Positions 9,682 through 19,531 of a DNA stretch of 64,000 bases are shown here, in pieces. Numbering within the stretch: position 1 is the stretch's first letter; every line of letters begins with the position of its first letter. Source of the stretch: Pectobacterium brasiliense (GTDB lineage Bacteria; Pseudomonadota; Gammaproteobacteria; Enterobacterales; Enterobacteriaceae); the NCBI RefSeq assembly GCF_013449685.1, contig NZ_JACDSF010000017.1, positions 228,274-292,273 on the forward strand, given 5' to 3'. The notes beneath the pieces were generated by a model. It was not told where the DNA came from and did not search any database. It saw nothing but the letters and a program-made list of their open reading frames with translations. The translations under genes and the position numbers were made by a program.

Positions 9682-10929
9682 TTATTTAAACCCACTATAG
9701 ACTGATAAATATTGTGAGAGTACAACTTTACGACTCCAATAACATAATGATTTATTTCTTGCATTTAGGTGTACTGGCTCATTTAATTCATTAATATTCA
9801 GACCCCATTTAATTCCATCAACTAGACTGCGTGTACAGAAAGATTCTGCAAGATATCCAGTTTTTAAATGTTCTACAATATCGTTTAGTCCAGTAGTTTT
9901 AAAGGCAACAACCGGAATACCGCATGACTGTGCTTCTGAAGCTGTTTGTCCAAATGCTTCTTGTCTGGATGGTACAACCATCACTGTAGCTGAATTATAT
10001 AAAAGTACTAATTTTTCATCATCATGAATATGTCCTACCCATATTGTCTCAAAAGGTAGTGATGGTACATTTTTAGGTTTATCCTGACCAAAAATAACAC
10101 ATACTATATTTTTCTTTTCAACTTCAGAAGAAAGGATATTCAAAGCCTCAAGAAGAAGATCATAGCCTTTATTTGGATCTTTCCCTCCCCCCATTGCACC
10201 GAATAAAATAATCTCTTTACCCTCAGGTAAATTTAATAAATTTCGGCAAAAATTTTGGTTCAATGGTTTATAAACGTTAGTATCTAAGACATTAGGAATT
10301 ATCGTGACTGGATAATTTTTGAATAATGAACTACTTATTACACACTCTGCCATCCATTTGCTTGGAACAACGATATGAAAATATTTATTTTTCCAAGCTT
10401 TTCTTTTTCGTAACCAAGCTATTTTATCAAGATCTATACCTTGTTCTAATTTTCCACGATTTTGAGAATAATATCCAGTTTTCCAACGAGCATCTATACC
10501 ATAATCTGTTACATGCTCAGTACCGCAAAATGGCCACATATCATGAAGTGTCCATACAATAGGTTTATTTATACGTCCGATGTCTTCAATCGACATCGTT
10601 TCACCAGCAACCCAATGCAAATTAACAATATCAACATCACTAGCATTGATTTTTTTTGCCCAATGCGATGATAACCAACCACCTGAATGAAAATTAATAT
10701 TTTTAGAACGTTGTAACTTGTTAATTTGATGTCCAATGGGAGAGCGAAATAGGTTACAGATCCTTTCAAATTTTGTTGATGGTCCGGTAATAGTCCAATT
10801 ATCAGAAAGCTTAGTCCTAACAAGCATTCTAGATTCAATACCTATATCTAATTGTGCCATATGGAGACGATAAGCAGCTCTAGCAGCTCCTCCTATCAAA
10901 TCAGAATGAGATACATGCAGAACTTTCAT
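9682..10929 (-). CDS. Glycosyltransferase family 4 (WcaC-like)
   Basis: A 415-residue GT-B retaining glycosyltransferase. The N-terminal VLHVSHSDLIGGAARAAYRL (acceptor-binding glycine loop), the TLHDMWPFCGTEHV region, and the C-terminal EAFGQTASEAQSCGIPVVAF (the E-x7-E nucleotide-sugar motif) are clear. The early HSDLIGGAARAAYRLH and HDMWPF segments resemble WcaC of colanic acid clusters. It probably uses a GDP- or UDP-sugar. Its ATG overlaps the stop of the preceding gene (ATGA), indicating coupling. It lies 31 bases upstream of the polymerase candidate. Confidence 0.85.
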   Translation of the reverse strand: MKVLHVSHSDLIGGAARAAYRLHMAQLDIGIESRMLVRTKLSDNWTITGPSTKFERICNLFRSPIGHQINKLQRSKNINFHSGGWLSSHWAKKINASDVDIVNLHWVAGETMSIEDIGRINKPIVWTLHDMWPFCGTEHVTDYGIDARWKTGYYSQNRGKLEQGIDLDKIAWLRKRKAWKNKYFHIVVPSKWMAECVISSSLFKNYPVTIIPNVLDTNVYKPLNQNFCRNLLNLPEGKEIILFGAMGGGKDPNKGYDLLLEALNILSSEVEKKNIVCVIFGQDKPKNVPSLPFETIWVGHIHDDEKLVLLYNSATVMVVPSRQEAFGQTASEAQSCGIPVVAFKTTGLNDIVEHLKTGYLAESFCTRSLVDGIKWGLNINELNEPVHLNARNKSLCYWSRKVVLSQYLSVYSGFK

Positions 10930-11837
10930 AATTTAAATACTCGCTTTAGTTTTCTAATAATACGCGGAAAAAGGAATGGTCCTGTCATATAATAAAATTT
11001 TTTTATTTCATTTAAAATCATTGTATTTTCATTAAAATCATGGGGCCAATCAATTTCAGCATTATCATTCAAATTAGTTTTATATATGTCGATGGAACCA
11101 CAATTCTCGCCACTCCCATCATTACCAATGTTTGTTACATATGTTTTAGTTGGATTTAAACATAAACCTTTATGCCTAAAAATTGTTGCATACCAAAATA
11201 TTGCCCATGTATTTAGCAACCCCTTATCATTATTTATCACTTGAACCCAAAAATCGTATTTATAATCTAAATTGAAAGACTTAACATCTTCTTTTGTCCA
11301 AGTAGAAAGCAATTTTTTAGGATTCTTCTCGAAATGCTTCCAACGATCATTCCATGTCGCCCATCCCCAACAGTTCATTGTTCGCCAAAAAAATGTCTCC
11401 GGTAAATTATCTATATTTTTCAATGGATAATTCCAGCCACTAACATGCCAAACATTCTTATTATTTTTATATTTATTCAATGCTGAATTCATAAAATTCA
11501 GAAAACATGATGATGTAACAATATCATCTTCTAACACAATTACTTTCCCATATTTTTTACAGGTTTCACTTACGCCATCAATAATGTTTTTTGCTAATCC
11601 GACATTTACCTCCCTCTCAATTAAAGTGATAGTATTGAAACCAACAGTATTTATAATAATATTTCTCACCTTATTCACTGCTGTTATATCTTTATCACTT
11701 TTCGCACCATCCGAATATACAATTAGATCAGTCGATAATGCTTCTGGATTTAACAATAATGCATCTATTGTTCGCTGAGTATGAACAGGTCTTGCATATA
11801 CAAACAATGCAACTGGAGCTAATGTTGAGTTAATCAT
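10926..11837 (-). CDS. GT2-like sugar transferase
   Basis: A GT-A-like transferase. After a short N-terminus, APVALFVYARPVHTQRTIDAL and IVYSDGAKSD form the nucleotide-binding part. VIVLEDDIVTS supplies the acidic metal motif, and FFWRTMNCWGWATWNDRW is a Trp-rich signature typical of a small family of O-antigen and capsule transferases. I prefer the ATG at 11837 (303 aa), where the conserved domain begins, over the ATG 22 codons upstream. The stop overlaps the start of the GT4 gene by four bases. The gap upstream is a degenerate IS1-family copy. Donor sugar unknown. Confidence 0.75.
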   Translation of the reverse strand: MINSTLAPVALFVYARPVHTQRTIDALLLNPEALSTDLIVYSDGAKSDKDITAVNKVRNIIINTVGFNTITLIEREVNVGLAKNIIDGVSETCKKYGKVIVLEDDIVTSSCFLNFMNSALNKYKNNKNVWHVSGWNYPLKNIDNLPETFFWRTMNCWGWATWNDRWKHFEKNPKKLLSTWTKEDVKSFNLDYKYDFWVQVINNDKGLLNTWAIFWYATIFRHKGLCLNPTKTYVTNIGNDGSGENCGSIDIYKTNLNDNAEIDWPHDFNENTMILNEIKKFYYMTGPFLFPRIIRKLKRVFKL

Positions 11838-11925
11838 ATTATCTTCATTAATTAGGTCATGACGAAAATGCGTTTTAGTGATATTTTTCAATGTAAGCAC
11901 CAATTACTTCTTCATGTATTTCAAA

Positions 11926-12530
11926 TTAACGGGAAAAGCAGGTTGTTCCCCTCGCCAGACGTTTAATGTATATTTGTAAATTAAGGTTATGTCGCTCAAT
12001 TCGCTGTGTGAATATCTTACCTGCTAGGTATTTTTCTGACCCAATTTCTCGTGCGTTGCAATCCCAATCATCGGTAGTGAAAAAATTAATATGGGAGGAC
12101 GACAACCTGTTTCCTTTTTTATCAAACCATACCAAAGCCAGTGCTGCTATTTTTTATTACCTACGAATGACCATTGCTCATCCAGTTGACACACAAGGAT
12201 AAGACCGTCATAGACGATGGTCTGCTTGCCACTTGTCTCGGCTCGAGTTTTTAATGTGCTCATTACGGTGTTCATACTAATGTGCAGCACTCACACTGTA
12301 TCTCTGTCATCGGAGCCATTCATCGCCATATCGACAATTTTTTCTTTTGTTACGGATTTATGAGCGTTGTAGCAGTAGTTAATATGGAAAATTCGGCAGC
12401 AATGTTGCCAATAGTACAGGGGGAATCTTGCTTTTCCTGTTCCAAGCTTACGGACGGGTTCTGTTTAATAGCAATATCGGCAAACAACTTCGATAGTTAC
12501 TGCTATAGACTGCCATAAAATGTGTCCTCA
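11926..12530 (-). pseudogene. Second decayed IS1-family element
   Basis: Minus-strand translation gives, in order, fragments matching IS1 transposase: around 12350-12300 an InsA HTH-like stretch (KIVDMAMNGS, then a divergent tail), around 12195-12120 CQLDEQWSFVGN and QHWLWYGL as in InsB, and around 12030-11930 KIFTQRIERHNLNLQ followed by LARGTTCFS. Stops and shifts interrupt all of it. It is more degraded than and different in sequence from the copy at 7700-8400, so the two look like separate insertions rather than a duplication. It fills the gap between the wzx gene and the next transferase. Confidence 0.78.
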
Positions 12531-12577
12531 AAAAAGAACACATTATCAAAATAACGCTACTAAGTCATTACCATTAA

Positions 12578-13888
12578 TTATTTAATAAACAATAAACTTT
12601 TTATTTGTAATTTTAATATTCTACGAGAAAGAAACACATTCGATAAAGTTGTAGAAATCATTTGAGAAAGTACAGCGCTTATTGCTGCTCCAATAATTCC
12701 ATACAGTGGAATAAGAACAACATTACTTATTATACACGTTATAGCACCCATAATAGTTTTATATAAACTTATTTTTGATTTACCTTCATTTACTATCCAT
12801 AGACTTTGAGCCACTCCCATATTTATGAATAAATTTGTAAATACGATGACACTTAATACAATAGCACCTCTGATATAAACATCACCGAATAATATATCTA
12901 CAACTAAATGAGATAAAATCGCTACTGGAATACATACAAGCCAACCAAGTATTGCAAAAACACGGAAAACATATCCAAGTGTTTTGTAAAAATATTCATC
13001 ACCCTGAGATTTACTTTGTGCGACCATTGGAGCAAGAGATACCGATAGTGTCATTGGAATAAATTGCCATATTACAGCTAAAGGAAGCACTGCTGCATAA
13101 ATACCAAGTTCAGCATCACCCAAATAATTTTTTATCATTATTTGGTCTATCCTCATGTACAACACAATTGAAAGCCCACTTATAATAAATGGCCATGACT
13201 CTCTTAATAAAATCTGTGCACGATATTTCTCTCTTTTCCATGGCTCTGGTGTAGGGTATTTTTTATAAGCATATACGAGTCCTGCAGAAACAACACATGT
13301 TTCTAGTGCAATCATTCCTGAAAACGCTAACAGCGATGCACTACTTAGGATAAAAATAACTTTCATTCCATTTGAAATGATATATGCAGATAACTTTACA
13401 ATTACAGTACGCTTATTTTGACTTTGGCTTTGAAACCATAAATCAACCGTATCTGTGGCTTGAAAAACCAATGTGGCACCAGCAAGTGCAGTAACGTATA
13501 CACTCTTGCTCTCCCATCCGTTTAATAAAACCATACCGCTGACAGCAAAAATCCAACAAACTATCCCTACAGTAACTCTTAAAGTAAATGCAGTCCCAAG
13601 TGTTTTGCCAGCACTATTTTCATCCTTTGCAATATCCCGAACAATTAAACTATCCATTCCAAGAGTACATATAGCTTGAAAGAACGCTAAGTATGCTAAA
13701 ACAAAAGCTAATTCTCCATATTGGATTGGTCCTAAATAACGTGCTACCCATGCACTAACTAATAGTCCTAATCCCATTCTTACGAATTTATCTAACAACA
13801 ACCAACCACTATTACCTATGATTTTTTTTATATTAGGATTGTTTTTTAATTTTAAATTAATATTTGAAATTACTTTCTTTAGAAACAC
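12578..13888 (-). CDS. wzx: Wzx-type polysaccharide flippase
   Basis: A 436-residue membrane protein of the MOP/PST superfamily with about twelve predicted membrane segments. It flips undecaprenyl-linked repeat units to the periplasm. The N-terminal NSGWLLLDKFVRMGLGLLVSAWVARYLGP pattern (split here as NSGWLLLDKFVRMG and VARYLGP) and GELAFVLAYLAFF are typical of O-antigen and capsule flippases. The start appears to be GTG at 13888, because no suitable ATG lies at the N-terminus of the conserved region. It is AT-rich and flanked on both sides by insertion-sequence relics. It is the first gene of the variable cassette after wzc, about 1.76 kb downstream of it. Confidence 0.88.
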   Translation of the reverse strand: MFLKKVISNINLKLKNNPNIKKIIGNSGWLLLDKFVRMGLGLLVSAWVARYLGPIQYGELAFVLAYLAFFQAICTLGMDSLIVRDIAKDENSAGKTLGTAFTLRVTVGIVCWIFAVSGMVLLNGWESKSVYVTALAGATLVFQATDTVDLWFQSQSQNKRTVIVKLSAYIISNGMKVIFILSSASLLAFSGMIALETCVVSAGLVYAYKKYPTPEPWKREKYRAQILLRESWPFIISGLSIVLYMRIDQIMIKNYLGDAELGIYAAVLPLAVIWQFIPMTLSVSLAPMVAQSKSQGDEYFYKTLGYVFRVFAILGWLVCIPVAILSHLVVDILFGDVYIRGAIVLSVIVFTNLFINMGVAQSLWIVNEGKSKISLYKTIMGAITCIISNVVLIPLYGIIGAAISAVLSQMISTTLSNVFLSRRILKLQIKSLLFIK

Positions 13889-14076
13889 AAATTTATTATC
13901 TCAGCATTAGATTAATAACGATAAAAGATTGAAATATAAGATAAAAATATTTATTTTCTACTAAATAGCATCGCCAAATAGTAGATCACTTAAAGAACAC
14001 TCAGCCTGTATTATACGATCAGATCAATCACCAAACATCACAAATCACCAACCGAACTGAGCAATACCGACATAGC

Positions 14077-15082
14077 AGCAATCCTTGATGAAGAACGACG
14101 ACTAATGCGTAAATAAGTCCAACAGACTCGTGATAAAAACCATTCCACATGACTCATCACCATACTGATGCTACATCGGGGAATGACCGTCACCGACGTC
14201 GACTGACTGCTCTGTGCCGCCCGCTCATCCGTTGGAAGATGGATAAATTAGTTTATTTTACAGGATATTGAAGGACTAAAAAGTCCCCAGACGAGCACTA
14301 CGCTGGCAGGTCACTGATATCCTGCATATTTTGCCGCTTCTGGTTCAGTGTTCTCCTCAGAATTTTGGCTGGCTGCGTTCCCGCGGAGCACTGAGTTATT
14401 GGCACTTATATTAATCGGCTTTTTAATGCAGCGCTTCATCTCACCACGTTGCAGCGCCACCTGAGATGAGCGGGTATTGCCTGACGCAGAGAGAGATGCG
14501 CCAACACTGAAAATCAAAGATCCGTATGATGAGGAAAAGCGCCTCACCATCGAACAGGCCATAGCCCGAAAGCAGACGTCCCATCCGGTATTTTATCAGG
14601 ATGAAGTTGATATCGACCAGAACCCAAAAATCAGTGCAGACTGGATGCTCAAAGTACAACAGAAACGTATGACTACGCAAAAATATTATCTGACAGGAGT
14701 ACTGTATTCGGATACGGGGCGAGTCCATTACATCGGAGGAAAAAAAGTATTCTGATTTATTTATCAATCTGTTATAGACATTACGGAGAATATACCTTCG
14801 AGCGAAAACCATTATGCTGGTCGTTGATGACTATATCATTCATAAAAACCGCAAGGTGGAACGCGGGTTGGAAAAAATACAAAGTTTTGGTTTGTAGTTC
14901 CTGCCCACGTATTCATCGTAGCTGAATCCAATCGAGTTGCTCTGGTTGCCATTACATGAAACCATAACAAAAAATCATAAGTGCCAGTATATGTGTCAGT
15001 TACTGGAACAGGCAAAATTATTTATGAATACCACGTCGCCGCTCTTAGATAATCAGCATGCTCTAGCTAAAGTGGACAGATA
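14077..15082 (+). pseudogene. IS630-family transposase, degenerate
   Basis: Pieces of plus-strand translation follow the Shigella IS630 transposase from N- to C-terminus as I recall it: ILDEERRLMRK (from 14077), MLMLHRGMTVTDV and ARSSVGRWI (about 14165-14240), then an open stretch at 14477-14755 with APTLKIKDPYDEEK, HPVFYQDEVDIDQNPKI and YYLTGVLYSDTGRVHY, then AKTIMLVVDDYIIHKNRK (about 14800-14855), LNPIELLWLPLHETI and QHALAKV near 15055-15070. At least four stops or frame changes separate them. The DEVDI and DDYIIH segments carry the DDE-type aspartates. No terminal repeats were recognised. Confidence 0.82.
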
Positions 15083-15231
15083 ATATACGAATCTATTTAG
15101 AACGATCAACGATTTTCTATCAATTATGTTTTGAAGTTATCTTCTCATAATCTTTATATATATCCTCTAGTGATACGCCTAATTAGTTGATTATGATATA
15201 TAATGCTCGTTTTTGAGGACTTCTTATAGTA

Positions 15232-15340
15232 AGCGTTACTATTGATTCTCCCCATTGTCAATCTGCTCAGGTTTACCGACATAGGCAGAACCCTAAAAGC
15301 CGTGTTCTATTTCACTGTCGCAATTGTAAGGCAATTTCGA
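15232..15340 (+). pseudogene. IS1-family InsA N-terminal fragment
   Basis: A short plus-strand open stretch reads VTIDSPHCQSAQVYRHRQN followed by SRVLFHCRNCKAIS. It has the paired-cysteine zinc-finger spacing and the VYRHG-like motif of IS1N-type InsA proteins. It is cut off after about 35 codons. It is on the opposite strand to the two other IS1 relics in the locus and is therefore probably an independent insertion. Confidence 0.6.
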
Positions 15341-15592
15341 AAAATAATAAAATGGCTATATTTCATTCCAGAAATCGTATATTCTCGAGAATAACACATA
15401 ATTCATTTATAATACAACCACTATCATCATACCTCATAGTTACACTATTTGGATATAGATATCAGAAAAAGTCAGATGACGGATTATATATTTGTAAGAC
15501 GCTAGTAAGGCGTGTTCTCATCGGCGGTTGAAAAATTATGAATCAAAATACCGTAGAATAAAAATGTAAACATACAGGTAGATAAATCGAAG

Positions 15593-15621
15593 GTAGATTA
15601 GGTTTGCCGAGCCTAATCTAC
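15593..15621 (-). terminator. Hairpin just behind wzc (attenuator candidate)
   Basis: GTAGATTAGG at 15593-15602 pairs perfectly with its complement at 15612-15621 around a nine-base loop, with further imperfect pairing outside. It starts 27 bases past the wzc stop on the minus strand. The downstream side on that strand is only mildly T-rich, so it may be an attenuator rather than a full terminator. In E. coli group 1 capsule loci a stem-loop behind wzc is known to limit transcription into the downstream sugar genes and is overcome by RfaH. Confidence 0.55.
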
Positions 15622-15647
15622 TTCATCCTGATTGTTATAATGCTTTA

Positions 15648-17819
15648 CTATTTCTGAGGCTTATAATCATAAGCATAATAATGATAATTGCCATACCCAT
15701 AATAACTCGCAGCACGCTTCACAATGGCGTTAAGAATCACACCTTTAATTTCTGCACCATTCTGTTCAAAGCGGCGGATGCTGACTTCAATCTCCTTTAC
15801 CGTATTCATCTCAAAACGAGCCACGAGTAAAGATGTTCCTGCATGACGACTGATAATAGCCGCATCCGTAACTGCTAAGATTGGCGGCGTATCCAACAGC
15901 ACCAAATCATAATGCTCACCTGCCCACTTAAGGAACTCAGCAAAGCGGCTGTGCATTAATAATTCAGAAGGGTTCGGTGGAACCTGCCCACGGGGAATAA
16001 AGTCCATATTCTCCACTGCCGTTTTGCGCACGCTTTTTGTCACATCACACTGACCAGATAAAATATCTGACAAGCCATCCGTGCCATGCGTACCCATCAG
16101 CTCATGTGCGTAACCTTTACGCATATCGCAGTCGACAATCAGTACGCGTTGTCCTGACTGCGCAATCACCGCCCCCAGGTTGGCACTAACAAATGTTTTA
16201 CCGATTGCCGGGCTTGCGCCGGAAATCATCAGTACATTGTTTTTTGCTTCCATCATGGCAAAATGCAAGCTGGTGCGGAGGCTTCTGATGGCTTCAATCG
16301 CCAGGTCTGCCGGGTTGCCTAATGCCAATAAATCCGCCGCTCGCGTGTTGCCTTTCTTACTCTTCTTACCGAGTAAGGCCCGGTCTTTTTTCTGTTGCCA
16401 TTCAGAAAGCGGTACGCTGGCGTAGACGTTGATACCCAGCTCTTCCAACTGTTCTGGGCTTTCGATGCCTTTATGCAACAGCGTTTTCAATATGACGAAA
16501 GCTGTTGATGCCATGCCGCCCAAAATCATTGCCAGCAACACAATTAGCGACTTTTTCGGTTTTACTGGGCTTGGCTGAATCACAGCATTGTCGACAATAC
16601 GCACGCTTCCGACAGTACTGGCTTTATTAATGCTCAGCTCCTGCTGTTTATTCAGCAGTTGCATATACACTTCTTGCCCTGCTTGCACATCCCGCGTTAA
16701 GCGCAAGATCTCCTGCTGAGTTTTCGGCATTGCCCCTACACGTTTATTCAGCTTATCCCGCTCTTGTTCTAACGTTTTACGTTTTTCCATTAACGCACGG
16801 TAAGCGGGGTGTTCGCGGGTATACAGTTTCGAAATTTCTGCTTCTTTAAACGTCAGTTCATTCAGTTGTGCTTCCACTGCAACGGTGGTATCCAGTACTG
16901 CTTTCGCTTCTAAGGAAAGATCGATCGATTCATTCTGTTGACGAAACTGATTCAGCTTGTTTTCCGCATCATTCAGTGAACTACGCACATTCGGCAACTG
17001 TTCTTTTAAAAATTCTAAACTTTTGCCTGCTTCTTCGGATTTACGCTCTACATTCTGTTGCAGATAATTTTGGCTAATGCTGCTTAATGTTTTAGTCGTC
17101 AGAACAGGATCTTCACCTTCCAGGCTCAGCGCCAATACGCCCGTGTCCTTCCCTTTATCCGCTACGCTGAAGTTCTCCAGCAGATCATTAATCGCCGTTA
17201 ACTGGTTTAGCTTTTGGATACGAAAAATGGTACCCGGTTCAGCGGCAATATCACTGACTAATAATGTAATGCCATTATGATTTTCTAACTGGCCTACGCT
17301 GCCAGTGAATTTCACGGTATCGCCAGCTTTCACGGCATATTGTTGATTAGGCAACACTTCAAGTGACAGAACTTCATCCTGCCAGGATGTTGGCACATCC
17401 AGGCGCGAGACGGCTATTTTCCCCGGTTCGTTACCCGCCAGGCGCGCAAGACCTTTACCCATTAACGGGAAATATTTTTGCTGAACCTTGATATCCAATG
17501 CTAAATCGCTCACCGTTTTGCCAATTACCATGCGGGATTTAATCAGTTCTATTTCAGCAGCAGACTGGGGTTTGGCATCGGGCAACATGCTGGAAATGTC
17601 ATTTAATAACGAGTTACCCGAACTTTGTTCCACCTGAATCAATGCATCGGCTTTATAAACCGGTGTAGCTAACATGGCATACATAATGCCTAAAACGGTG
17701 AACACCGCTGTCACACCAATAATCAACCAGCGGTTATCCAGCAATGTTCCTAATAAACGCCCTAAATCGATCTCATCTGAATTGGTTTCAGATACTTTTA
17801 CTGAAGTTTTCTCTGTCAT
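15648..17819 (-). CDS. wzc: Tyrosine autokinase / polysaccharide co-polymerase Wzc
   Basis: A 723-residue inner-membrane protein that controls chain length and assembly of exported polysaccharide through cycles of tyrosine phosphorylation. The N-terminal Wzz domain is bounded by membrane segments at about residues 32-52 and 424-446, with a coiled-coil-rich periplasmic region between. The cytoplasmic kinase has Walker A GASPAIGKT (534-542), Walker A' VLIVDCDMRKG (559-569) and Walker B LVLLDTPP (639-646). The C-terminal tail carries eight tyrosines between 706 and 719, the autophosphorylation cluster. It is the Ams A homologue of Erwinia amylovora. It follows wzb by 15 bases. wza-wzb-wzc order is standard. 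Confidence 0.97.
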   Translation of the reverse strand: MTEKTSVKVSETNSDEIDLGRLLGTLLDNRWLIIGVTAVFTVLGIMYAMLATPVYKADALIQVEQSSGNSLLNDISSMLPDAKPQSAAEIELIKSRMVIGKTVSDLALDIKVQQKYFPLMGKGLARLAGNEPGKIAVSRLDVPTSWQDEVLSLEVLPNQQYAVKAGDTVKFTGSVGQLENHNGITLLVSDIAAEPGTIFRIQKLNQLTAINDLLENFSVADKGKDTGVLALSLEGEDPVLTTKTLSSISQNYLQQNVERKSEEAGKSLEFLKEQLPNVRSSLNDAENKLNQFRQQNESIDLSLEAKAVLDTTVAVEAQLNELTFKEAEISKLYTREHPAYRALMEKRKTLEQERDKLNKRVGAMPKTQQEILRLTRDVQAGQEVYMQLLNKQQELSINKASTVGSVRIVDNAVIQPSPVKPKKSLIVLLAMILGGMASTAFVILKTLLHKGIESPEQLEELGINVYASVPLSEWQQKKDRALLGKKSKKGNTRAADLLALGNPADLAIEAIRSLRTSLHFAMMEAKNNVLMISGASPAIGKTFVSANLGAVIAQSGQRVLIVDCDMRKGYAHELMGTHGTDGLSDILSGQCDVTKSVRKTAVENMDFIPRGQVPPNPSELLMHSRFAEFLKWAGEHYDLVLLDTPPILAVTDAAIISRHAGTSLLVARFEMNTVKEIEVSIRRFEQNGAEIKGVILNAIVKRAASYYGYGNYHYYAYDYKPQK

Positions 17820-17834
17820 CGGATTCTCTGACGA

Positions 17835-18269
17835 TTAACGATTTAACGCCTGCACCCATTTTTGTGCAGACTGCTCAAGTTGTGAGTAAACGAATTCAAA
17901 TGCTTCGCGGCTTTTACGATACGGATCGGCTATTTCCTGCTGGTTCAACCAGTGACCGAATAGCATGGTTTTACCCCGCACTTCTGGCGCAATGCGGCTT
18001 ACTCCATCGATGTGACCTTTCTCCATTACCAAAATCAGATCGTACTGGCGGCATAGCGCAGAGGTTAATTGCTGCGCTTCGTGCCCTTCAAGAGAAAGAT
18101 CATGATGGCTTGCCACCTCGGTTGCCATTGCATCGGCGGGCTTCCCTACCAGTGCGCCTAACCCAGCAGACGCAATTTTTTTCGTCGGCAAAGCCTGTTT
18201 CAACAACCGTTCCCCTGTAGGGGAACGGCAAATATTGCCCACACACACCACCAAAATTGAATCAAACAT
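17835..18269 (-). CDS. wzb: Low-molecular-weight protein tyrosine phosphatase Wzb
   Basis: Dephosphorylates the Wzc tyrosine tail. The 144-residue protein has the P-loop CVGNICRS (Cys9, Arg15) at the N-terminus and the general-acid loop DPYRKS near residue 117, both complete, so it should be active. It lies eight bases after wza and 15 before wzc, a typical co-translated trio. The AmsI protein of Erwinia amylovora is the equivalent. Confidence 0.97.
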   Translation of the reverse strand: MFDSILVVCVGNICRSPTGERLLKQALPTKKIASAGLGALVGKPADAMATEVASHHDLSLEGHEAQQLTSALCRQYDLILVMEKGHIDGVSRIAPEVRGKTMLFGHWLNQQEIADPYRKSREAFEFVYSQLEQSAQKWVQALNR

Positions 18270-18277
18270 AGTTATCT

Positions 18278-19414
18278 CTACGGCCAGTTACGAACACGTA
18301 ATGTACCTTCAGTTAACTCATTAAAGCCGGAAATGGTCGGTACCAGTTGGCTAATAACGCGGTTCCAGCGAACAATCGGCGCGGTGGTGACATACACGAT
18401 ATCATACGGCTGTAACTGAAACTCTGTGCCCATCACCATCGCGGTAGCATCTTTGGCATTAAGCTGATAGATATCGGCCAGTTTAGGGCCTTGGGTGCCG
18501 CGCAATGAACGAATTACAAAGATCCCCGTAGCATCCGAGAATGTCTGATCCATCCCTTCCGCATTGCCCAATGCTTCTGTCAGCGTCATGCCGCTGCGAT
18601 CCATTTTGAGGGTACTTTGCTTTTTGACTTCCCCCATAACGAACACTTTTAGATCGTCGTTACGTGGAATGTAGAGGATATCACCGGGATAAAGCAGGTG
18701 GTTTTGTGAAAGGTCGCCATTTTGCATCAGCGCCTGAAGCGAGAGGCGTTGCTCTTGCCCATTGTGGGTTAATACGATATTACGCCAGTCGGCATTTTCA
18801 GTGAGCCCCCCCGCTTTGTTGATTGCGTCTAGCACTGTCAATGGCACGTTGGTGATCGGTTGTTGCCCTGATGTGGCGACTTCACCCGTTACGTAGGCTT
18901 TCTGTGAGCGGAAGGCTGCAATGCTGACATCGACTTGCGGTGATTCAATGTACTGCGCCAAACGGCCCATGATCTGATCGCGAACTTCAGTGACTGTTTT
19001 GCCAGCAACGCTGACTTTACCAATGTATGGATAAAAAATCGTCCCATCAGAATGCACCCAGTTGCCGGTATCGGCTGCGGTACGGTACGTACCCGCTGGT
19101 GTCGTTAGCTCAGGGTGATCCCACACCGTCACCATGATGACATCACCAATACCGATGCGGTATTCATAACTCTGCAATTCTTTTTCCAATGCGGGGTTAG
19201 TCTGGGCTATCAGTGGTTTAGGGCGCATTTTTTCAACTAAGTAAGGCGTCATGGGGTAAACATTGACGAGCTTATCAATATTGAAATCCGCATCTTGCTG
19301 CTCGACTACATTCTTACCACTCGTCGAAAGGTGTGAACCAGGAACCAGGGTACAACCGCTAAGTAGCGCTACCGACACCATCAAGGGCATCAATTTTCGT
19401 TTGTGCTTTATCAT
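18278..19414 (-). CDS. wza: Outer-membrane polysaccharide export lipoprotein Wza
   Basis: Forms the octameric outer-membrane channel through which polysaccharide leaves the cell. The 378-residue protein begins with a lipoprotein signal ending in LLSGC (Cys21 would be lipidated). The poly-export domain [20 protein letters not shown] follows at about 126-145, then SLBB-type repeats, and a C-terminal helix ending in RVRNWP that would form the outer-membrane barrel. It lies 117 bases after the WecA-type gene. Equivalent to AmsH of Erwinia amylovora. Confidence 0.96.
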   Translation of the reverse strand: MIKHKRKLMPLMVSVALLSGCTLVPGSHLSTSGKNVVEQQDADFNIDKLVNVYPMTPYLVEKMRPKPLIAQTNPALEKELQSYEYRIGIGDVIMVTVWDHPELTTPAGTYRTAADTGNWVHSDGTIFYPYIGKVSVAGKTVTEVRDQIMGRLAQYIESPQVDVSIAAFRSQKAYVTGEVATSGQQPITNVPLTVLDAINKAGGLTENADWRNIVLTHNGQEQRLSLQALMQNGDLSQNHLLYPGDILYIPRNDDLKVFVMGEVKKQSTLKMDRSGMTLTEALGNAEGMDQTFSDATGIFVIRSLRGTQGPKLADIYQLNAKDATAMVMGTEFQLQPYDIVYVTTAPIVRWNRVISQLVPTISGFNELTEGTLRVRNWP

Positions 19415-19531
19415 CCTGTCTATGCCATCGCTCTTGATTAAATATTGCGCAAATCCCTACAAAATAGCCCATCATTATAGAGAATAAATTAGTAGATTAA
19501 CCCGAGGTATACGGTATGAAACACTAGCAAT

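Larger units (their letters stand above)
13889..15647. other. Transposon graveyard between wzc and wzx
   Basis: A 1.76-kb stretch without an intact gene inside the polysaccharide operon. It contains an IS630-family transposase relic on the plus strand (14077-15082), a short IS1-family InsA relic on the plus strand (15232-15340) and a hairpin directly behind wzc (15593-15621). The remaining AT-rich sequence (13889-14076 and 15341-15590) shows nothing I recognise. Minus-strand transcription from the JUMPstart promoter has to pass all of this to reach wzx, which makes RfaH-type antitermination or an internal promoter likely. Confidence 0.75.

Noticed and set aside
14441-14812. 123-codon minus-strand frame in the wzc-wzx gap
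   Set aside because: It is antisense to the IS630-family transposase relic on the plus strand, which explains the open frame.
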